Assembly (NCBI RefSeq): GCF_900163815.1 | Contig: NZ_FUKO01000012.1 | Span: 62,001-126,000 of the forward strand | Source: Microbacterium esteraromaticum | GTDB lineage: Bacteria; Actinomycetota; Actinomycetes; Actinomycetales; Microbacteriaceae | DNA length: 64,000 bases | Direction: 5' to 3' | Shown: one piece after another, positions 63,798 through 64,000 of the stretch | How the letters are laid out: each line of letters opens with the position of its first letter | Numbering within the stretch: position 1 is the stretch's first letter | The notes under the pieces: generated by a model | The model's database searches: none | Told to the model about the DNA's origin: nothing | What the model saw: only the letters and a program-made list of their open reading frames with translations | Made by a program: the position numbers and the translations under genes

Positions 63798-64000
63798 GCC
63801 CCTGGGCTTTCGTCCAGTCCGTGATAGCCGCAGTCCACCCGGTCTGGTCATAGTTCCAGAGCTTGGTGTGCCGCGCGACCGTGAACGTCGGCATGGTGAC
63901 CAGATCCGGTCGAGCGGCGGCGAGGGCATGGGACGCATCCGACGGCACGAAACCGTCGTCGTCGCTGTGCAGGATGAGAATCGGCGCATCGAGTTCGGAT
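63781..64000 (-). CDS. C-terminal end of an alpha/beta hydrolase (starts outside the window)
   Basis: The minus-strand reading (SELDAPILILHSDDDGFVPS, later FTVARHTKLWNYDQTGW) shows the late part of an alpha/beta hydrolase: the Asp-loop HSDDDGFVP and the His loop VARHTKLWN. The stop at 63781-63783 makes it overlap the sufE end by 17 bases in a convergent arrangement. The N-terminus and nucleophile elbow lie beyond 64000. Confidence 0.8.
   Translation of the reverse strand, partial: SELDAPILILHSDDDGFVPSDASHALAAARPDLVTMPTFTVARHTKLWNYDQTGWTAAITDWTKAQGLSASE

Overview
This window comes from a high-GC Gram-positive chromosome. Gene content and order point to Actinomycetota, family Microbacteriaceae, most likely Microbacterium or a close relative. 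The clues are the rpsD-alaS-ruvX-mltG-aroE-aroC-aroK-aroB-aroQ-efp-nusB run, the ruvC-ruvA-ruvB-yajC-secD-secF-relA run, the divergent pdxR/pdxS pair, many GTG starts and ATGA/GTGA stop-start overlaps, and a NamH-type UDP-MurNAc hydroxylase (N-glycolyl muramic acid is a known trait of Microbacterium). The genus is an inference; no 16S rRNA gene is present.

Core regions. 1-2.0 kb is the pyrR-pyrB-pyrC operon, with a PyrR-type RNA hairpin over the pyrR ribosome binding site. 2.1-7.1 kb holds namH and a SWIM/SNF2 helicase. 7.1-18.0 kb holds translation (nusB, efp, alaS, rpsD), the shikimate pathway (aroQ, B, K, C, E), mltG and ruvX. 18-25.2 kb holds a lipoprotein gene, rarA, a DUF349 gene, small unknown genes and relA. 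25.2-32.3 kb holds secF, secD, yajC, ruvB, ruvA, ruvC, yebC and pdxT. 45.2-51.7 kb holds pdxS, pdxR, a pyridoxal kinase, an HIT hydrolase, thrS and four tRNA genes. 57.9-64 kb holds an SPW-repeat membrane protein, an epimerase, a MazF-like protein, amtB, zapE, a sulfurtransferase, sufE and the end of an alpha/beta hydrolase.

Island 1 (about 32.4-45.2 kb) splits the pdxS-pdxT operon. The last 18 codons and stop of pdxS occur twice, once finishing intact pdxS and once beside pdxT, and differ at 9 bases of which 8 are silent. This is the footprint of an element that targets the 3' end of pdxS and brings its own replacement tail. It carries a PIN protein paired with an IrrE-like protein that has lost its metalloprotease motif, a DnaQ exonuclease-BRCT-zinc protein, two tiny genes, a complete type I restriction-modification operon with a downstream HTH gene and an unknown gene, and a second HTH gene beside an unknown gene. 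No recombinase is visible. A site almost identical to one in the pdxR/pdxS intergenic region lies about 90 bp in front of the displaced pdxT.

Island 2 (51,717-57,781, 6.07 kb) is a very compact actinomycete integrative and conjugative element (AICE) in a tRNA-Val(CAC) gene. It encodes a tyrosine integrase, Xis, an FtsK/SpoIIIE-type translocase, a RepSA-like HUH initiator and three or four small proteins. It has 47-bp att repeats, 17-bp direct repeats placed like integrase arm sites, and a stem-loop region that may be its origin.
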